Shown here piece after piece: positions 46,168 through 55,040 of a stretch of 64,000 nt of DNA. The notes under the pieces were generated by a model that saw only the letters and a list, made by a program, of their open reading frames with translations, did not search any database and had not been told where the DNA came from. Position numbers and translations under genes: made by a program. Every line of letters begins with the position of its first letter. Position 1 is the stretch's first letter. Source of the DNA: Lichenicola sp964658455 (lineage in GTDB: Bacteria; Pseudomonadota; Alphaproteobacteria; Acetobacterales; Acetobacteraceae); the NCBI GenBank assembly GCA_964658455.1, contig CAZZZA010000002.1, positions 1 through 64,000 on the forward strand. The letters run 5' to 3'.

Positions 46168-46200
46168 GCCCGGGCACTCTTGCTGTGGTTCGCGCGCAGC

Positions 46201-47613
46201 CTACGGCGATCGGGCGACCGCGTCTCCTGCAAGGCCGAGCGCCTGCTCCAGGGTGGCGATCGCCGCCAGCTTGTCGTGGAACGGCTGCCAGTCGTCGGCG
46301 TCGGCGATCGCCGACCACAGGTGTTCCACCTCGTCGATCAGCAGGGTGCAGGGCGCGCCGGTGGCGAAGGCGGCGTGATCGCGGGTGGCGCCGGGCGCTG
46401 GCGGATGCCGGTCGAGCAGCGTCCGCAGCGTCTGGAACGCCGGGTCGTCGTAGCCGTCCGGGACCGTCGCGAACCAGTCGAAGAAGAAGCGCTCGAACGG
46501 CGCCTGGCTGACCCGCAGCGCCTCCCAGACCTGACGGGTCAGCACCGCGTCGGCTTCCGCGCCGGCGCTGCACCGGCCGAGCCGAGCCAGCATCGCCTGG
46601 CCCAGGCTGGCATGGAAGCACGCCCCGAACCGCTGCAGCACCGCCTCCAGCGCCTCCTGGCTGGCGAACGGCAGCAGGCATTCGGCAAGCCGTGCCAGGT
46701 TCCAGAGCAGCGTGTCGGGCTGGCGACCGTAGGCATACAGCCCGCTGCTGTCGAAATAGGCGGCGGTGAAGCCGGGCTGGTAGGTCGGCAGGAAGCGCCA
46801 GGGCCCGTAATCGAAGCTCTCGCCGGTGATGTTGATGTTGTCGGTGTTCAGCACCCCGTGCACGAAGCCGGCCACCATCCACTGCGCGCCGGTCCTGGCC
46901 ACCCGCGCCATCACCGCTTCCAGGAACGCCAGCGCCTGCGCGCCGGGATCGGGGCGCTGCGCGTCCGGCAGGTAGTGCTGCACGCAATGCGCGATCAGCC
47001 GGCCGATCGCCTCGGTTTCGCCGTGATAGGCGAGGCGCTGGAAGCTGCCGATGCGGATGTGCGAATGGCTGAGCCGCACCAGCACCGCCGAGCGGGTCGG
47101 CGAGGGTTCGTCGTTGCGCGCCAGCCGTTCGCCGGTCTCGATCAGCGAGAAGGATTTCGAGGTGTCGACGCCGAGCGCCTGCAGCAGGCTGGTCGCCAGC
47201 ACCTCGCGCACGCCGCCCTTGAGCGTGAGCCTGCCGTCGCCGGCGCGCGACCAGGGCGTGGTGCCGCTGCCCTTGGTGCCGAGATCCAGCAGCCTGCCAT
47301 CGTCGAGCGCGTAGGCCTGGGCGAACAGGAAGCCGCGCCCGTCGCCGAGTTCCGGGTTGTAGCTGCGGAACTGGTGGCCGTGATAGCGCAGCGCCAGCGG
47401 TTGCGGGAGCGAGCCCGGCAGCGGCGCGAAGCGGCCGAAATGCTCGATCCATTGCCCCGTCGACAGCGCCCCCAGCCCCAGCCGTTCGGCCTGGGCCTGG
47501 TTGCGGTAGCGCAGGATGTGGGTTGGGAACGCGGCCGGTTCGACCGGGTCGAAGAACGTCTCGCCCAGCGCCTGATGCGCCGTGGACGGTCGCAGGGTCG
47601 GCGTGGCGCTCAT
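46201..47613 (-). CDS. selO: SelO/YdiU-family protein adenylyltransferase
   Basis: Pseudokinase-fold enzyme that transfers AMP to Ser/Thr/Tyr of target proteins, reported for redox homeostasis. From ATG 47613 it has 470 residues. Visible family elements: LALRYHGHQFRSYNPELGDGR, KGSGTTPWSRAGDGRLTLKGG with the conserved lysine, REVLATSLLQALGV, and the active-site-like HGVLNTDNINITGESFDYGPW (in part) near residue 240. The C-terminal Sec/Cys region of eukaryotic SelO is not seen here. It stands alone after the hydrolase gene. Confidence 0.9.
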   Translation of the reverse strand: MSATPTLRPSTAHQALGETFFDPVEPAAFPTHILRYRNQAQAERLGLGALSTGQWIEHFGRFAPLPGSLPQPLALRYHGHQFRSYNPELGDGRGFLFAQAYALDDGRLLDLGTKGSGTTPWSRAGDGRLTLKGGVREVLATSLLQALGVDTSKSFSLIETGERLARNDEPSPTRSAVLVRLSHSHIRIGSFQRLAYHGETEAIGRLIAHCVQHYLPDAQRPDPGAQALAFLEAVMARVARTGAQWMVAGFVHGVLNTDNINITGESFDYGPWRFLPTYQPGFTAAYFDSSGLYAYGRQPDTLLWNLARLAECLLPFASQEALEAVLQRFGACFHASLGQAMLARLGRCSAGAEADAVLTRQVWEALRVSQAPFERFFFDWFATVPDGYDDPAFQTLRTLLDRHPPAPGATRDHAAFATGAPCTLLIDEVEHLWSAIADADDWQPFHDKLAAIATLEQALGLAGDAVARSP

Positions 47614-47680
47614 GTTGTTGTCCCGCTGATGGTGGTCAGGCACATGGTGGCGCGCCGGCCGCGCCGCATCCCCGCAATGC

Positions 47681-48961
47681 TCAGCGCCGCGCCGGCACCC
47701 CGCCAGGGTGGCGGCGCAGCAGCACCAGCATGACGGCGATGCCGGGCAGGCAGGCGGCCACGGTCAGCAGGTAGAACGCCTCCCAGCCCAGCCGTTCCGC
47801 CAGGATGCCGGTGGCGCCGCCCAGCGTGCGCCATGCCACCGGGGCCAGCGAGGAGAGCAGCGCGAACTGGGTCGCGGTGTAGTCCAGCGAGCAGAGCCGC
47901 GACAGGTAGGTGGCGAAGGTGGTCGCCGCCAGCACCTCGGCGAACCCCTCCAGCGTCACCTTCGCGAACAGCAGCGGCAGCACCGGCCCGGAGCGGGCCA
48001 GCGCCACGTAGAGCAGGATCGACAGCATCTGCACGCAGGCGGTCAGGATCAGCGACCGGCCGAGGCCGAACCGGGCGACCAGGAAGCCGCTGGCCGCCGC
48101 CCCGGCCAGCGCCGCGGCCAGCGACGGCACGCCGTTGGCGCCGGCGACCGCGGTCGGGGCGAAGCCCAGCGCGTGGTAGAACGGATAGGCCATGCTGTCG
48201 GCGAGCTGGGTGCCGAGATTGGCCAGCAGCACGAACAGGATCATCGCCCAGGCATCGCGTCGGCCCAGCAGCTCGGCGAACGGCGCGACTACCCGGCGCT
48301 GCATCGCCGCGCGCCAGCCGGAGCCCCGGTCGTCGGCCGCCGGCAGGGCGAGCGCCGGTTCGCGCAGGCGCAGCGCCAGCCCCGGCCCGAGCAGGCTGAG
48401 CCCGGCCATGATCAGCAGCGACGCGTGCCAGCCGAGCCTGGCGGCGATCCAGATCGCCCCGGCGCCGGAGCAGAGCATGGCGATCCGGTAGCCCCAGCTG
48501 TAGGCGCCGAGCGCGGCGGCCTGGTGGGCCGGGGCGAAGCGCTCGATCCGCCACGCATCGATGACGATGTCCTGGCTGGCGGAGCAGAAGGCGACCAGGC
48601 AGGCGGTCGCGAACACCGCCGCCAGCGCATGGACCGGGTCGTACTGCGCCAGCGCGACGATGCTGAGCGTCAGCGCCGCCTGGATCGGCAGCATCCAGCC
48701 GCGCCGCCGGCCGAGACGGGCCAGCGGGCCGGGCGGCGCGCGGTCGAACAGCGGCGCCCAGAGGAACTTCAGCAGATAGGGCAGCCCGACCAGCGCCGCG
48801 CCGCCGATGGTCCGCAGCGAGACGTAGCTCTCCGCCAGCCATTGCTGCAGGGTGAAGAAGCTGAGGTAGAGCGGCAGGCCGGAGGCGAAGCCGAGCCCGC
48901 CCATCGGCAGCAGGTGGCGCGGCGACAGGCGCTCCTGGCCGGGCGGCGTCGGGCTCTGCAT
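47681..48961 (-). CDS. ampG: AmpG-like MFS permease
   Basis: Membrane transporter with about 12 spans, 426 residues from ATG 48961 (an in-frame GTG at 49021 would add 20). The N-terminal stretch GFASGLPLYLSFFTLQQWL and the KFLWAPLFDR loop are characteristic of AmpG, the inner-membrane importer of GlcNAc-anhydroMurNAc muropeptides for wall recycling. SQDIVIDAWRIE and TFATYLSRLCS are also family-like. No other cell-wall recycling gene is adjacent. Confidence 0.82.
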   Translation of the reverse strand: MQSPTPPGQERLSPRHLLPMGGLGFASGLPLYLSFFTLQQWLAESYVSLRTIGGAALVGLPYLLKFLWAPLFDRAPPGPLARLGRRRGWMLPIQAALTLSIVALAQYDPVHALAAVFATACLVAFCSASQDIVIDAWRIERFAPAHQAAALGAYSWGYRIAMLCSGAGAIWIAARLGWHASLLIMAGLSLLGPGLALRLREPALALPAADDRGSGWRAAMQRRVVAPFAELLGRRDAWAMILFVLLANLGTQLADSMAYPFYHALGFAPTAVAGANGVPSLAAALAGAAASGFLVARFGLGRSLILTACVQMLSILLYVALARSGPVLPLLFAKVTLEGFAEVLAATTFATYLSRLCSLDYTATQFALLSSLAPVAWRTLGGATGILAERLGWEAFYLLTVAACLPGIAVMLVLLRRHPGGVPARR

Positions 48962-49065
48962 CGGGGCCGGGGCAGCCGGATCGGGCTGGAAACGATCAGG
49001 GGCGCCGGTCCCGGCTTTCACCGGTCCCGACGCCCCTGCTCACGCACGAACGGAAGCGTCGCGAA

Positions 49066-49365
49066 TTACTGCGGCGCGGCCATGCTGCTGGAGGACTTCT
49101 TGGCCTTGTGGCTCTTCCGGTGGTGCTTGGTGGTCTTCTTCGGCGCCATCGTGTCGCTGCTCGAAGCGGCCGGCGCCTCGGTGGTGGTGCTCGGCGCGGT
49201 GGTGGTGCTGGGGGCAGCCATCGGTGCAGCCGGGGTGGTGGTCGCCGGGGCGGTGGTGGTGCTCGGCGCGGAAGTGTCGGGGGTGGTCTGGGCGAAGGCC
49301 GGGACCGCGGCGCCAAGCAGGGCAGCGGTGGAAACGGCGGCGAGGAACCGGGTAGTGAAGGTCAT
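49066..49365 (-). CDS. Small secreted Thr/Ala-rich protein with basic tail
   Basis: A 99-residue protein from ATG 49365, with GGAG 6 nt upstream. It has a clear Sec signal peptide (FLAAVSTAALLGAAVPAFAQ, cleavage after AFA). The mature part is low complexity: repeated STTTAP/TTTPAAP units over about 45 residues, then a Lys/His-rich run (KKTTKHHRKSHKAKKSSSS). I do not recognise a domain. Such proteins are common and uncharacterised in Acetobacteraceae-like genomes; a periplasmic polyanion- or metal-binding role is only a guess. Confidence 0.75.
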   Translation of the reverse strand: MTFTTRFLAAVSTAALLGAAVPAFAQTTPDTSAPSTTTAPATTTPAAPMAAPSTTTAPSTTTEAPAASSSDTMAPKKTTKHHRKSHKAKKSSSSMAAPQ

Positions 49366-49721
49366 GGGTGTCTCCGAGGATGGGACAGGCGTTGTGTCTG
49401 CGAGGCCGATCCCCTCGAAGGAGGATCGCTGCGCCTGCATTGCATACCATGTCAGTGGAACGCCGTCGCGGGGCAAAGTTAGGTAATCTACGCAAGTTCC
49501 TGACAAAACCGCCTGAAAAACAACACATTCCTGGGGAAAACACCCAACAGAAGGTGGCAATTTCATGGCAATGCCGCATCCGGGCGCCGGACTGCCGGGA
49601 AGCGGGCGGTTTTCCCGGGATAACCGCCGATCGTTTCTGTGTGATCAAGTCTCCGGCAACGGGCCGCCTCGGGCGGCGCCGTCGCCCGTTTGGCCTCAGG
49701 CGGCGCTGTCGCCCGGTCGTC
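49366..49721. other. Non-coding gap between the secreted-protein gene and typA
   Basis: About 356 bp without a credible gene. The left part should hold the promoter of the secreted protein (minus strand), though no clear -35/-10 pair was found; 49440-49560 is A/T-richer than its surroundings. An inverted repeat GGCGGTT (49605-49611) / AACCGCC (49622-49628) could fold downstream of typA. The right end consists of tandem copies of the typA 3' end. Confidence 0.6.
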
Positions 49722-49741
49722 TCAGGCGGCGCTATCGCCCC
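49667..49741. repeat. Three tandem copies of the typA 3' end
   Basis: A unit of 26-27 bp (core GGCGGCGCTGTCGCCCG) occurs three times, the rightmost forming the last codons and stop of typA. On the typA strand two copies preserve the GDSAA-stop string, so the gene's end has been duplicated beyond its own stop codon. Confidence 0.8.
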
Positions 49742-51548
49742 GACGCTCCATCTTCTTGCGCTCGTTGGGATCGAGGTAGCGCTTGCGGATCCTGACCGCC
49801 GACGGCGTCACCTCCACCAGCTCGTCATCCTCGATATAGGCGATCGCCTGCTCCAGGCTCATGCGGCGCGGCGGCACCAGCAGCAGCGCCTCGTCCTTGC
49901 CGGCGGCGCGGATGTTGGTGAGCTTCTTCTCCTTGATCGGGTTCACCTCGAGATCGTTCTCGCGCGAATGCTCGCCCAGGATCATGCCGACATAGACCTT
50001 CTCGCCGGGATCGACGAACAGCACGCCCCGCTCCTGCAGCGAGAACAGCGAATACTGCACCGCGGCGCCGTCCTCGGAGCTGATCAGCGATCCCTTGACG
50101 CGCCCGGCGATCGAGCCGGCCCAGGGCTGATAGCCCGCGAACAGGCGGTTCATGATGCCGGTGCCGCGGGTGTCGGTCAGGAACTCGTTATGGTAGCCGA
50201 TCAGGCCGCGCGACGGGATCAGGAAGGTCAGGCGCACCTTGCCGCCGCCGCTCGGACGCATGTCCTGCATCTGGCCCTTGCGGATGCTCAGCTTCTCGAC
50301 CACGACCCCCGAATAGGGCTCGTCGACATCGACCAGGATCTCCTCGAACGGCTCCTCGCGTTCGCCGGTCTCCGCGTTGTCGCGGGTCAGCACGCGCGGC
50401 CGGCCGATCGTCAGCTCGAAGCCCTCGCGCCGCATCTGCTCGATCAGCACGCCGAGCTGCAGCTCGCCGCGCCCGGCCACCTCGAACGCCTCGCTCTCCG
50501 GGCTCTCCGAGACGCGGATCGCGACGTTGCCCTCGACCTCCTTGAACAGCCGGTCGCGGATCTGCCGCGACGTCACCTTCTTGCCCTCGCGCCCGCCCAG
50601 CGGACCGTCATTGAGCCGGAACGTCATCGACAGGGTCGGCGGATCGACCGGGATCGCCGGCAGCGCGGCGGTGACTTCCGGCGAGGCGATGGTCTCCGGG
50701 ATCGTCGCCTCGGACAGGCCGGCCACGGCGACGATGTCGCCCGCCTCGACCTCCTCGGTCGGCACCCGCTCCAGGCCGCGGAAGGCGAGCAGCTTGGTCA
50801 GGCGGCCGGTCTCGACCACCGAGCCGTCGGCGCGCAGCACCCGCACCGGCATGTTGACCCGCGCGCGCCCCTGCTCGACGCGGCCGGTCAGCACCCGGCC
50901 GAGGAAATTGTCCGCCTCCAGGATCGAGGCGACCATCGCGAACGGCGCGTCCTTGTCCAGCCTGGGGCCGGGCACGTGGCTCAGCACCAGGTCGTAGAGC
51001 GGCGCCAGATCCTTCTTCGGCCCGTCCAGCTCCATGTCCGCCCAGCCCTGGCGGCCGGACGCGAACAGCATCGGGAAATCGAGCTGCTCGTCATTGGCGC
51101 CGAGTGCGGCGAACAGATCGAACATCTCGGTATGCACCTCGTCGGGACGGGCGTCCTGGCGATCGACCTTGTTGACCACCACGATCGGCTTGATGCCGCG
51201 CGCCAGGGCCTTGGTGAGCACGAACTTGGTCTGCGGCAGCGCGCCCTCGGCGGCGTCGACCAGCACGATCGCGCCATCGACCATGTTCAGGATCCGCTCG
51301 ACCTCGCCGCCGAAATCGGCGTGGCCCGGCGTGTCGATGATGTTGATCCTGGTGTCCTTCCAGACCACGCTGGTGCACTTGGCCAGGATGGTGATGCCGC
51401 GCTCGCGCTCCAGGTCGTTGCGGTCCATCGCCCGCTCCGCGACCACCTGGTTGTCCCGGAACGAGCCGGACTGCCGCAGCAGCTGGTCCACCAGGGTGGT
51501 CTTGCCGTGATCGACGTGGGCGATGATGGCGATGTTGCGAATGTCCAT
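49722..51548 (-). CDS. typA: Translational GTPase TypA/BipA
   Basis: Ribosome-associated GTPase of the EF-G/LepA group involved in stress-time translation and 50S assembly. At 608 residues it is normal length. It shows AHVDHGKTTLVDQLL at the N-terminus, DTPGHADFGGEVER, NKVDRQDARP, and the TypA C-terminal domain with SGLIGYHNEFLTDTRGTGIMN-like sequence (here RGLIGYHNEFLTDTRG). The C-terminus is RRGDSAA. Confidence 0.96.
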   Translation of the reverse strand: MDIRNIAIIAHVDHGKTTLVDQLLRQSGSFRDNQVVAERAMDRNDLERERGITILAKCTSVVWKDTRINIIDTPGHADFGGEVERILNMVDGAIVLVDAAEGALPQTKFVLTKALARGIKPIVVVNKVDRQDARPDEVHTEMFDLFAALGANDEQLDFPMLFASGRQGWADMELDGPKKDLAPLYDLVLSHVPGPRLDKDAPFAMVASILEADNFLGRVLTGRVEQGRARVNMPVRVLRADGSVVETGRLTKLLAFRGLERVPTEEVEAGDIVAVAGLSEATIPETIASPEVTAALPAIPVDPPTLSMTFRLNDGPLGGREGKKVTSRQIRDRLFKEVEGNVAIRVSESPESEAFEVAGRGELQLGVLIEQMRREGFELTIGRPRVLTRDNAETGEREEPFEEILVDVDEPYSGVVVEKLSIRKGQMQDMRPSGGGKVRLTFLIPSRGLIGYHNEFLTDTRGTGIMNRLFAGYQPWAGSIAGRVKGSLISSEDGAAVQYSLFSLQERGVLFVDPGEKVYVGMILGEHSRENDLEVNPIKEKKLTNIRAAGKDEALLLVPPRRMSLEQAIAYIEDDELVEVTPSAVRIRKRYLDPNERKKMERRGDSAA

Positions 51549-51611
51549 GCGGGCGGTCTGGCTCTCGTCTGCGTCCGGGCGGGCGCGAGATGTGCCAAGC
51601 GCCGTCCCCCG

Positions 51612-51628
51612 CCCGGCACGATGCCGGG
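51612..51628. other. Hairpin in the typA leader region
   Basis: CCCGGCA-CGA-TGCCGGG is a perfect 7-bp stem with a 3-base loop, about 64 bp before typA. With no T-tract, it may be a leader structure or the end of the upstream kinase transcript. Confidence 0.35.
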
Positions 51629-51777
51629 TGGAAAACGGTGCAGGCGGGCCCGCTATAGCCCCGGATCTGGGAAATGCTTGGCGGCTTGATAAAGCCGGCG
51701 GCCCGACATTGCACGCCTTAAATGGCCGCGGACCGTCCGCGCCGCCGCAGGTCTGCCAGTCGTCCGCCGGTCAGAGG

Positions 51778-52794
51778 CTAGCCGACATGTCCGACCAGCG
51801 CGCGCAGGTCCGCCTGCGGGCGGGCACCGAAATGCGAGATCACCTCGGCCGCGGCGATGCTGCCGATGCGGCCGCATTCCGCGATCGGCGCGCCGCGGCA
51901 GAGCCCGGCCAGGAAGCCGGCCGCATAGGCGTCGCCGGCCCCGGTGCTGTCGCGCACCACCGCCGGCGCGGCGGCAATGTCGCAGCGTTCGCCGCGCCGC
52001 AGCGCCACGCTGCCCTGCGCCGACCGGGTCAATACCGCCAGCTCGACATCGCTGCCGGCCTGCCTGGCCGCCTGCTCGAAGCTCTCGGCCTGGTAGAGCG
52101 AGACGATCTCGTCCTCGTTGGCGAACAGGATGTCGACATGGCCCGCCGCCAGCGCCCGGAACGCGTCGCGATGCCGGTCGACGCAGAACGGGTCCGACAG
52201 CGACAGCGCCACCTTCCTGCCGGCGGCGTGGGCGATGCCGGCGGCGCCGCGGAACGCCGCCTGCGCGGCCGGCGGATCGAACAGGTAGCCCTCGAGGTAG
52301 GTGATGGCGGCGTCTTGCACCGTCGCCTCGTCGAGATCGTCCGGGCCGAACGCGGTGCAGGCGCCGAGATAGGTGTTCATCGTACGCTGCCCGTCCGGCG
52401 TCACCAGGATCAGGCAGCGGGCGGTGGTATGACCGCCGGCGCGCGCCGCCGTCAGGGGCGGCGTCGGATAATGGATGCCGGCCGCCGCGAGGTCGGCGGC
52501 ATAGGCGCGGCCCAGCGCGTCGTCGGCGACGGTGCCGAGATAGGCGGTGCGCGCGCCGAGGGCCGCCGCCACCACGGCGGTGTTGGCGGCCGAGCCGCCG
52601 CCGGTCTGCTGCTCCGGGGTGAGCTGGGCGTAGAGCGCGTCGGCGCGCGCGGCATCGATCAGCGTCATGCTGCCGGGCGTCATGCCGTATCGCTCCGGCA
52701 GGCCGGCGGGCACCGAGGCCAGCACGTCGACGATCGCATTGCCGATGCACAGCAGATCGAACCGCGCATCCTTCGAGAAGTCGGTCGGCGACAC
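51778..52794 (-). CDS. PfkB-family kinase, adenosine-kinase-like
   Basis: Ribokinase-superfamily sugar/nucleoside kinase, 338 residues from GTG 52794 (GAGGA 8 nt upstream). DLLCIGNAIVDVLA begins the fold, GGGSAANTAVVAAALGARTAYLG is the first PfkB signature, and DSTGAGDAYAAGFLAG near residue 290 holds the catalytic Asp. The closest group I recognise is the alphaproteobacterial adenosine kinase, but other nucleosides or sugars are possible. Confidence 0.82.
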   Translation of the reverse strand: MSPTDFSKDARFDLLCIGNAIVDVLASVPAGLPERYGMTPGSMTLIDAARADALYAQLTPEQQTGGGSAANTAVVAAALGARTAYLGTVADDALGRAYAADLAAAGIHYPTPPLTAARAGGHTTARCLILVTPDGQRTMNTYLGACTAFGPDDLDEATVQDAAITYLEGYLFDPPAAQAAFRGAAGIAHAAGRKVALSLSDPFCVDRHRDAFRALAAGHVDILFANEDEIVSLYQAESFEQAARQAGSDVELAVLTRSAQGSVALRRGERCDIAAAPAVVRDSTGAGDAYAAGFLAGLCRGAPIAECGRIGSIAAAEVISHFGARPQADLRALVGHVG

Positions 52795-53045
52795 GGCGGT
52801 ATCCTCAGAGCGGGGTTGGGCTTGGGCAGGGTTGCGGCCGGTTTCCGCTAACACCGGGCAGGCGCCGCCGCAACCGTGGCGCCGGCGTCCGCGCCGCCGG
52901 GCGATGCGGCAAAGCCGGGCCGTCGGCCTTGTCCCCCGGCGCGGCCGGGGCTAAGGCGGAGTCCGGTCTGTCGTCGTGCCCCAGGCGGTATCGTGGCAGC
53001 GCCGCTCGAAACCGAAAGATCGACGAGAGCAGCGGGGGTCAGATT

Positions 53046-53804
53046 TTGTTCAAGAGACGCAAACCCGACGAGGTCGCGACACCGGCATCGGTGTTCCAGC
53101 CGTCTCGGCCGTCCACTCCCGCCGGCACCCAGACCGCCGGCGCCGCGGGCGGCATCGCCCACGCTGCTCCGTCGCACCCCCCCCAGCCCCAGAACCCAAC
53201 AGAGCCGAAGGAGGCCCCGCCGATGGGTCGTTCACCGTTCCCCGCTCCGCCGTCCCCGCCGACCACAGCGTCCGGCGCGGTGCCCGCCGCGCCGACCCAG
53301 CCCGCCGGCATGATGCGGGCGCCCGTGCCTGGCACCAGTCCGGGCCAGGCGACGCCGGCGCCGAAGAAGGACGGGGCGGACCGCCGCACCCTGGTGGTGG
53401 GGCGCGGCATCAGCGTCCAGGGCGTGGTCCAGGATGCCGAGCGGCTGGTGGTCGAGGGCACGGTCGAGGCGACCATGATCCACGCCACCGAACTCGCGGT
53501 CGCGCCGGGCGGCGTGTTCCGCGGCGAGATCGAGGTCGAGGATGCGGAGCTGGCCGGCACCGTGGACGGCACGCTGACCGCCCGCGGCAACTTGACCATC
53601 CGCGCGACCGGCCGCCTGGTCGGCACCGCGCGCTGCCGACGCCTGCAGGTGGAGGATGGCGGTCAGGTGACCGGCCGTCTGGAGATGATTACCGAGGGCG
53701 CCCGCGACGCCGCGCGTCCGGCGCCGGTCGGCGAGCCGATCACCGCCTCCAGGCCGGCGCCGACGCCGACCGCGGCGATGGACCCGGCGGCGCCGACGGT
53801 CTGA
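53046..53804 (+). CDS. Bactofilin
   Basis: Polymer-forming cytoskeletal protein. Start TTG 53046 is chosen because GGGGG lies 7 nt upstream and it yields MFKRRKPDEV, a typical bactofilin N-terminus; 252 residues. A proline/alanine-rich disordered N-terminal 105 residues is followed by the bactofilin beta-helix (RTLVVGRGISVQGVVQDAE, VEGTVEATMIHATEL, VFRGEIEVEDAELAGTVDG, RNLTIRAT-like repeats) and a second disordered tail. Roles in the family include cell shape and polar localisation; the partner (often an M23 peptidase) is not next to it here. Confidence 0.9.
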   Translation: MFKRRKPDEVATPASVFQPSRPSTPAGTQTAGAAGGIAHAAPSHPPQPQNPTEPKEAPPMGRSPFPAPPSPPTTASGAVPAAPTQPAGMMRAPVPGTSPGQATPAPKKDGADRRTLVVGRGISVQGVVQDAERLVVEGTVEATMIHATELAVAPGGVFRGEIEVEDAELAGTVDGTLTARGNLTIRATGRLVGTARCRRLQVEDGGQVTGRLEMITEGARDAARPAPVGEPITASRPAPTPTAAMDPAAPTV

Positions 53805-53818
53805 GTCGTCCGGGGCTC

Positions 53819-53835
53819 AAGGCGGCGGCCGCCTT
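53819..53835. terminator. Bidirectional hairpin between bactofilin and RES genes
   Basis: AAGGCGG / CCGCCTT arms with a CGG loop lie between the convergent stops, touching the RES stop codon. The A/T ends of the arms give short T runs on both strands. Confidence 0.45.
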
Positions 53836-54527
53836 CATCCCCTCGGCTGCGAGGGCGGCCAGGGTGACCAGGCGGTGGCGTCGTTGGGCAGGTAGTGGGT
53901 CATGCGCTGCCCGTCCCAGCGATACCGGTAGTGGCGGGCCTGGTTGATCGGCAGCGTCAGCCCGTCCGGCCAGAACAGCGCCGCCGCCAGCCCTGCCGGG
54001 TAGCGCACGCTCCGATACACCACCCCGTCATGGCCGTCCTCGCGCGCGGCCCGTCCGAAGCGCTGGCCCGACGCCCAGTCGTCGGGGTCGAGACAGGCTT
54101 CCGGCGGCGATACCAGGTCGCCGGACACCGGACAGATCAGCAGACGGAAATCCGCGTCGCATGCCGGCTCCGCGGTGGCGCGCATGAAGCGCTCGAAATG
54201 GAAGGCGGTCTCCGCCAGCGCGACCTCGACCCGGTCGCCGCAGTACCAGACCCCGTAGCGTCCGTCCGAGAAGCGGCTCGGCCGGTCGGTCGAGACATGG
54301 GTGAAGGCGCCCATCGCGATCGAGGCGGTCGGCCCGGCGATGCGGCGCTCCGGCGGCACCAGCGCCAGGTTGCCGATCCGGTCGGCCAGGCGCGGGTTGA
54401 GCTTGGCTTCCGCCGCGGCGAGCAGCTCCCAGTCCGCCGGATCGGCGATGTCCTCAAACAGGTCGACCGGTGGGTAGATGGTGCGGATGATTCGAAAGCC
54501 GCTCGCCCACGCCAGCCTTGGCGTCAC
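53835..54527 (-). CDS. RES-domain toxin of a RES-Xre system
   Basis: RES-domain protein of 230 residues, starting at GTG 54527, which overlaps the antitoxin stop by 4 bp. RES toxins (MbcT, ParT) attack NAD+ or ADP-ribosylate a metabolic enzyme. The conserved residues are visible: Arg in PSRFSDGRYGVWY, Glu in VALAETAFHFER and a Ser/Arg region near the C-terminus (VVYRSVRYPAG). The order antitoxin then toxin is as in known RES-Xre loci. Confidence 0.85.
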   Translation of the reverse strand: MTPRLAWASGFRIIRTIYPPVDLFEDIADPADWELLAAAEAKLNPRLADRIGNLALVPPERRIAGPTASIAMGAFTHVSTDRPSRFSDGRYGVWYCGDRVEVALAETAFHFERFMRATAEPACDADFRLLICPVSGDLVSPPEACLDPDDWASGQRFGRAAREDGHDGVVYRSVRYPAGLAAALFWPDGLTLPINQARHYRYRWDGQRMTHYLPNDATAWSPWPPSQPRG

Positions 54528-54949
54528 CAGGCGCCTCGTTCCGCATCGAGATAGGCGCGGACCCTGGACAGATGCGACGGCGCGCCCTGCAGCATCACCT
54601 CGAGCGCCGAGGCGCCGCCGAAGGCGGTGTTGGGCCGGCGGATCCAACCGTAGGCGTGGGTCACGTCGGCGAACATGTAGCGGAGCGCCTTGTGGATGCC
54701 GAGCAGATCGCCCAGCCGATGCACGGTGTCGACCGACAGCATCCCCACCTCGCCGGCGCGCCAGCGCTGGAAGGTGCGCTCGCTCGGCCGCCCCAGCAGC
54801 ACCAGCCGCGCCTCGCGTGGCAGCGACCAGTGATCGAACAGCACCAGCACCGCCCGCAGCATCGCCCGCGCCTCCTCGTCGGTGACCCAGCCGTCCGGGT
54901 CGCCGGACGCCAGGCGCGGGATCGGTTTCAGGGCGCCAGGGGTGTGCAT
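54524..54949 (-). CDS. Xre/MbcA/ParS-type antitoxin (DUF2384)
   Basis: A 141-residue antitoxin from ATG 54949. The N-terminal part has an Xre-like HTH (LVLLGRPSERTFQRWRAGEV), and the C-terminal half is the DUF2384 toxin-binding domain (RLGDLLGIHKALRYMF; PNTAFGGASALEVML), where NxxF-G--P/S-LE-M is the family core. It is coupled to the RES gene and preceded by a promoter with a large inverted repeat, so it is very likely autoregulated. Confidence 0.85.
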   Translation of the reverse strand: MHTPGALKPIPRLASGDPDGWVTDEEARAMLRAVLVLFDHWSLPREARLVLLGRPSERTFQRWRAGEVGMLSVDTVHRLGDLLGIHKALRYMFADVTHAYGWIRRPNTAFGGASALEVMLQGAPSHLSRVRAYLDAERGAW

Positions 54950-54976
54950 GGAACGGTCCGGTGTCTCACCCCTCAC

Positions 54977-55026
54977 ATAATAGTGTCGCCATTTGGCGAA
55001 AACAACGCTTGGATTCGCCAAATGGC
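54977..55026 (-). promoter_or_regulatory. Promoter and 13-bp inverted-repeat operator of the RES-Xre pair
   Basis: On the minus strand, TTGTTT (55005-55000) and TATTAT (54982-54977) are 17 bp apart. GCCATTTGGCGAA (54988-55000) and its exact inverse TTCGCCAAATGGC (55014-55026) are 13 bp apart; one arm fills the promoter spacer and the other lies just upstream of -35. This is a textbook self-repression layout. Confidence 0.75.
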
Positions 55027-55040
55027 CGGATTCGTGCGGT

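Noticed and set aside
45037..47733. 898-codon plus-strand frame opposite the hydrolase and selO genes
   Set aside because: Low-complexity antisense translation; the opposite strand has two proteins with complete family motifs.
49605..49628. GGCGGTT/AACCGCC repeat as an intrinsic terminator of typA
   Set aside because: It has a 10-base loop, no T-tract, and lies about 95 bp beyond the stop; noted only as a possible structure.
52795..53045. Promoter TTGTCC-N17-TAAGGC before the bactofilin gene
   Set aside because: The -10 element is too weak in this GC-rich gap to support a separate feature.
54950..55021. Earlier in-frame start for the Xre antitoxin (55021)
   Set aside because: It would place the promoter and half of the operator inside the coding sequence.
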